NCBI GenBank assembly: GCA_934281565.1
Contig: CAKQXI010000041.1
Location: 1-17,160, forward strand
DNA: 17,160 nucleotides
Reading direction: 5' to 3'
Source of the DNA: an uncultured Prevotella sp.
GTDB taxonomy: Bacteria; Bacteroidota; Bacteroidia; Bacteroidales; Bacteroidaceae
Part shown: positions 16,043 to 17,160 of the stretch, in pieces
How positions within the stretch are numbered: the first letter of the stretch is position 1
How the letters are laid out: the number at the start of each line of letters is the position of its first letter
Translations under genes and position numbers: made by a program
The notes under the pieces: generated by a model
What the model saw: the letters and a program-made list of their open reading frames with translations, nothing else
What the model was told of the DNA's origin: nothing
The model's database searches: none

Positions 16043-16173
16043 CAAAAAGAAAAAGAATATCCTACCTTTTTACACAATTATCATATAAAAGTTTACTTTT
16101 TCTAAAAATATTTTATGGTTGAGCACACAAGATAAAACAACAGCATTAAAGAAAGATGTTTTAACCTCAAATC

Positions 16174-16205
16174 ATTGGTTTAATGAAATTAATTTCTTAA
16201 TTTTG
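16174..16205 (+). promoter_or_regulatory. Promoter of the VbhA-Fic module with internal palindrome
   Basis: ATTG (16174-16177), a 20-base spacer and TAATTTTG (16198-16205) make a Bacteroidetes promoter 25 bases before the ATG at 16231. The spacer contains the perfect 12-bp palindrome GAAATTAATTTC (16185-16196), placed where a bound repressor would exclude polymerase. Between this and the nhaD -7 box (16043-16173) I see only AT-rich sequence. Confidence 0.6.
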
Positions 16206-16230
16206 CATTTTTAAACAAAGCATTACATCT

Positions 16231-16497
16231 ATGGATAAAGAACACCAAGATTTTTCTTCCTTCGATGAGTATCTTCGACAAGGAGAACCGACACAGAAAG
16301 AAAGTGCTTCCAACTGGAAGACTGCTATCGGATTGCAGGCTGTGGATGGACTGCAGCCATCAGCTTATCTCATAGATGTCGCCAAGCGAAACATTGAGGG
16401 GGAAATCACCATTGACGAAACAAAGAAACTTATCGACTCTTACTACCAAAGCAAGACTGCTCGTACTCCAAAAAGAGGAAGAGGAGGAAGAAGCTGA
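16231..16497 (+). CDS. VbhA-type antitoxin domain (N-terminal part of a split Fic protein)
   Basis: The 88-residue product has a hydrophilic N terminus and then a small helical domain, SAYLIDVAKRNIEGEITIDETKKLIDSYYQSK (44-75), of the VbhA antitoxin type that blocks the ATP site of Fic toxins. The EG pair of the inhibitory (S/T)xxxE(G/N) motif is present at Glu56-Gly57, but the S/T position is Lys52. The last residues (KRGRGGRS) are very basic and probably arise from a frameshift: in the next frame the same bases give six Glu residues and run straight into the Fic domain. With one A fewer at 16470-16474 the two parts would form one 289-residue protein, as I recall is common for Bacteroidales proteins of this type. 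The frame ends in TGA followed at once by TAA. It may be a true separate antitoxin, but the fused form is likelier as the ancestor. Confidence 0.75.
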   Translation: MDKEHQDFSSFDEYLRQGEPTQKESASNWKTAIGLQAVDGLQPSAYLIDVAKRNIEGEITIDETKKLIDSYYQSKTARTPKRGRGGRS

Positions 16498-17101
16498 TAA
16501 GGTTTCTGCCAACATCGCAAAAATTTTATCCACTCGAACCTTTGCATTCAATACCAATGGATATGTGTCCTTGCATCGCAGAATATTCGAGGGAGTATTC
16601 AAGCATGCTGGTAAAATCCGCACATACGATATTGCCAAGAAAGAATGGGTATTGGAAGGAGATAGCGTAAACTATCTCAACTGGGAGGACTTGCGCCGTG
16701 CCTTGGATTGGGACATCGAACAAGAAAAGAACTTCCAATACAAAGATTTATCAGATGATGAGAAGATAGAGCATATCACCAAGTTCGTCTCTGGCATCTG
16801 GCAAATCCATGCCTTTTGTGAGGGTAATACTCGTACCACAGCTGTCTTTACCATCCAGTATCTTCGCTCTATGGGTTACAAAATAAACCATGAAATGTTT
16901 GCCAAACATTCATGGTATTTCCGTAATGCTTTGGTTCGTGCTAACTATCGTAATGTTCGTAAAGGTATAGAATATACTCCTATCTACTTGGTTCATTTCT
17001 TTAGAAACCTACTATTAGATGATGGTTGGGTGCTCAAGAACAGATACTTGCATATTAACCCTACGGATGATTGGAAAGTACAACCAGGGCAGACGCATTA
17101 A
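16376..17101 (+). CDS. Fic family protein, shifted relative to its antitoxin domain
   Basis: The frame runs from an ATG at 16376 to 17101 (241 residues), but the first 30 or so residues are just the antitoxin region read out of frame; recognisable protein begins at the Glu-rich run (about 16475). The Fic core contains the active-site motif HAFCEGNTRTTA (16808-16843). Compared with HPFx(D/E)GNGRxxR, the catalytic His and the EGN are kept, the second Gly is Thr, and the final Arg, which holds the ATP phosphates, is Ala. Fic proteins transfer AMP or another nucleotide part to target proteins. How this part would be translated is unclear: frameshifting, reinitiation inside the antitoxin gene, or not at all. 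The C terminus (HINPTDDWKVQPGQTH) looks complete. The 59 bases after it hold no visible gene or terminator. Confidence 0.75.
   Translation: MSPSETLRGKSPLTKQRNLSTLTTKARLLVLQKEEEEEEADKVSANIAKILSTRTFAFNTNGYVSLHRRIFEGVFKHAGKIRTYDIAKKEWVLEGDSVNYLNWEDLRRALDWDIEQEKNFQYKDLSDDEKIEHITKFVSGIWQIHAFCEGNTRTTAVFTIQYLRSMGYKINHEMFAKHSWYFRNALVRANYRNVRKGIEYTPIYLVHFFRNLLLDDGWVLKNRYLHINPTDDWKVQPGQTH
16470..16493 (+). other. Purine tract at the VbhA-Fic frame junction
   Basis: Twenty-four purines in a row begin with A5 (16470-16474) and contain AGGAGG (16483-16488), just before the TGA at 16495-16497. Dropping one A joins the antitoxin frame to the Fic frame. The A run could be a replication slip site; the AGGAGG could act as a ribosome-binding or frameshift-stimulating sequence. 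Confidence 0.6.
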
Positions 17102-17160
17102 ATATTTCACTTATTAACATATGTGTTGTATTATTATAACTTATTGAATATTAACATTAT

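Noticed and set aside
16483..16497. RF2-type programmed frameshift (Shine-Dalgarno plus TGA)
   Set aside because: The AGGAGG-to-TGA spacing and the AGC codon before TGA do not match the prfB site, where the slip occurs on CUU. A slip at the A run is simpler, but this is not excluded.

Overview
The window looks like a chromosomal stretch from a Bacteroidales bacterium, most likely of the Prevotella/Segatella type. This rests on three things seen in the sequence: promoters of the Bacteroidetes form (a TTTG-like -33 box, about 20 bp, then a TAnnTTTG -7 box), A-rich leaders in place of clear Shine-Dalgarno sites, and gene types typical of that order (a surface protein ending in VRPFLAF, a SpmA-SpmB fusion, NhaD, and a VbhA-Fic protein). 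Species assignment is inference.

Layout. 1-1344 (+) is the 3' part of a surface or fimbrillin-like protein, closed by a strong hairpin terminator. 1547-5969 (-) is a compact three-gene unit transcribed in the order Ca2+-type P-ATPase, ribF (FAD synthesis), CPBP intramembrane protease. A CAT-anticodon tRNA (6108-6181, +) with its own consensus promoter and a 19-bp hairpin terminator follows. Next come a minus-strand lipoprotein of unknown function and a CDF cation exporter. 8094-9485 (+) holds an AAA ATPase (AAA_14/DUF4143-like) preceded by three 13-bp palindromes spaced exactly 33 bp apart. It is followed on the same strand by a SpmA-SpmB fusion protein and a MOP-family polysaccharide flippase. 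NAD kinase (-) and a DJ-1/PfpI protein (+) diverge from two -7 boxes that abut in an 18-bp near-palindrome. ispD follows DJ-1 and ends one base from the convergent nhaD antiporter gene. The right end is a VbhA-type antitoxin domain and a Fic domain in two overlapping frames; the break lies in an A5 run and looks like a one-base frameshift in what would be a single 289-residue protein.

Most of the window is housekeeping: ion transport (Ca2+, divalent cations, Na+/H+), cofactor and isoprenoid synthesis (FAD, NADP, MEP pathway), and envelope functions. The accessory parts are the surface protein, the ATPase with its repeated operators, and the Fic module. I found no CRISPR array, insertion sequence, integrase or phage gene. 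The least ordinary signals are the frameshifted Fic gene with a variant active-site motif, the 33-bp-phased palindromes, and the shared NAD kinase/DJ-1 promoter core. None of these proves a new system.
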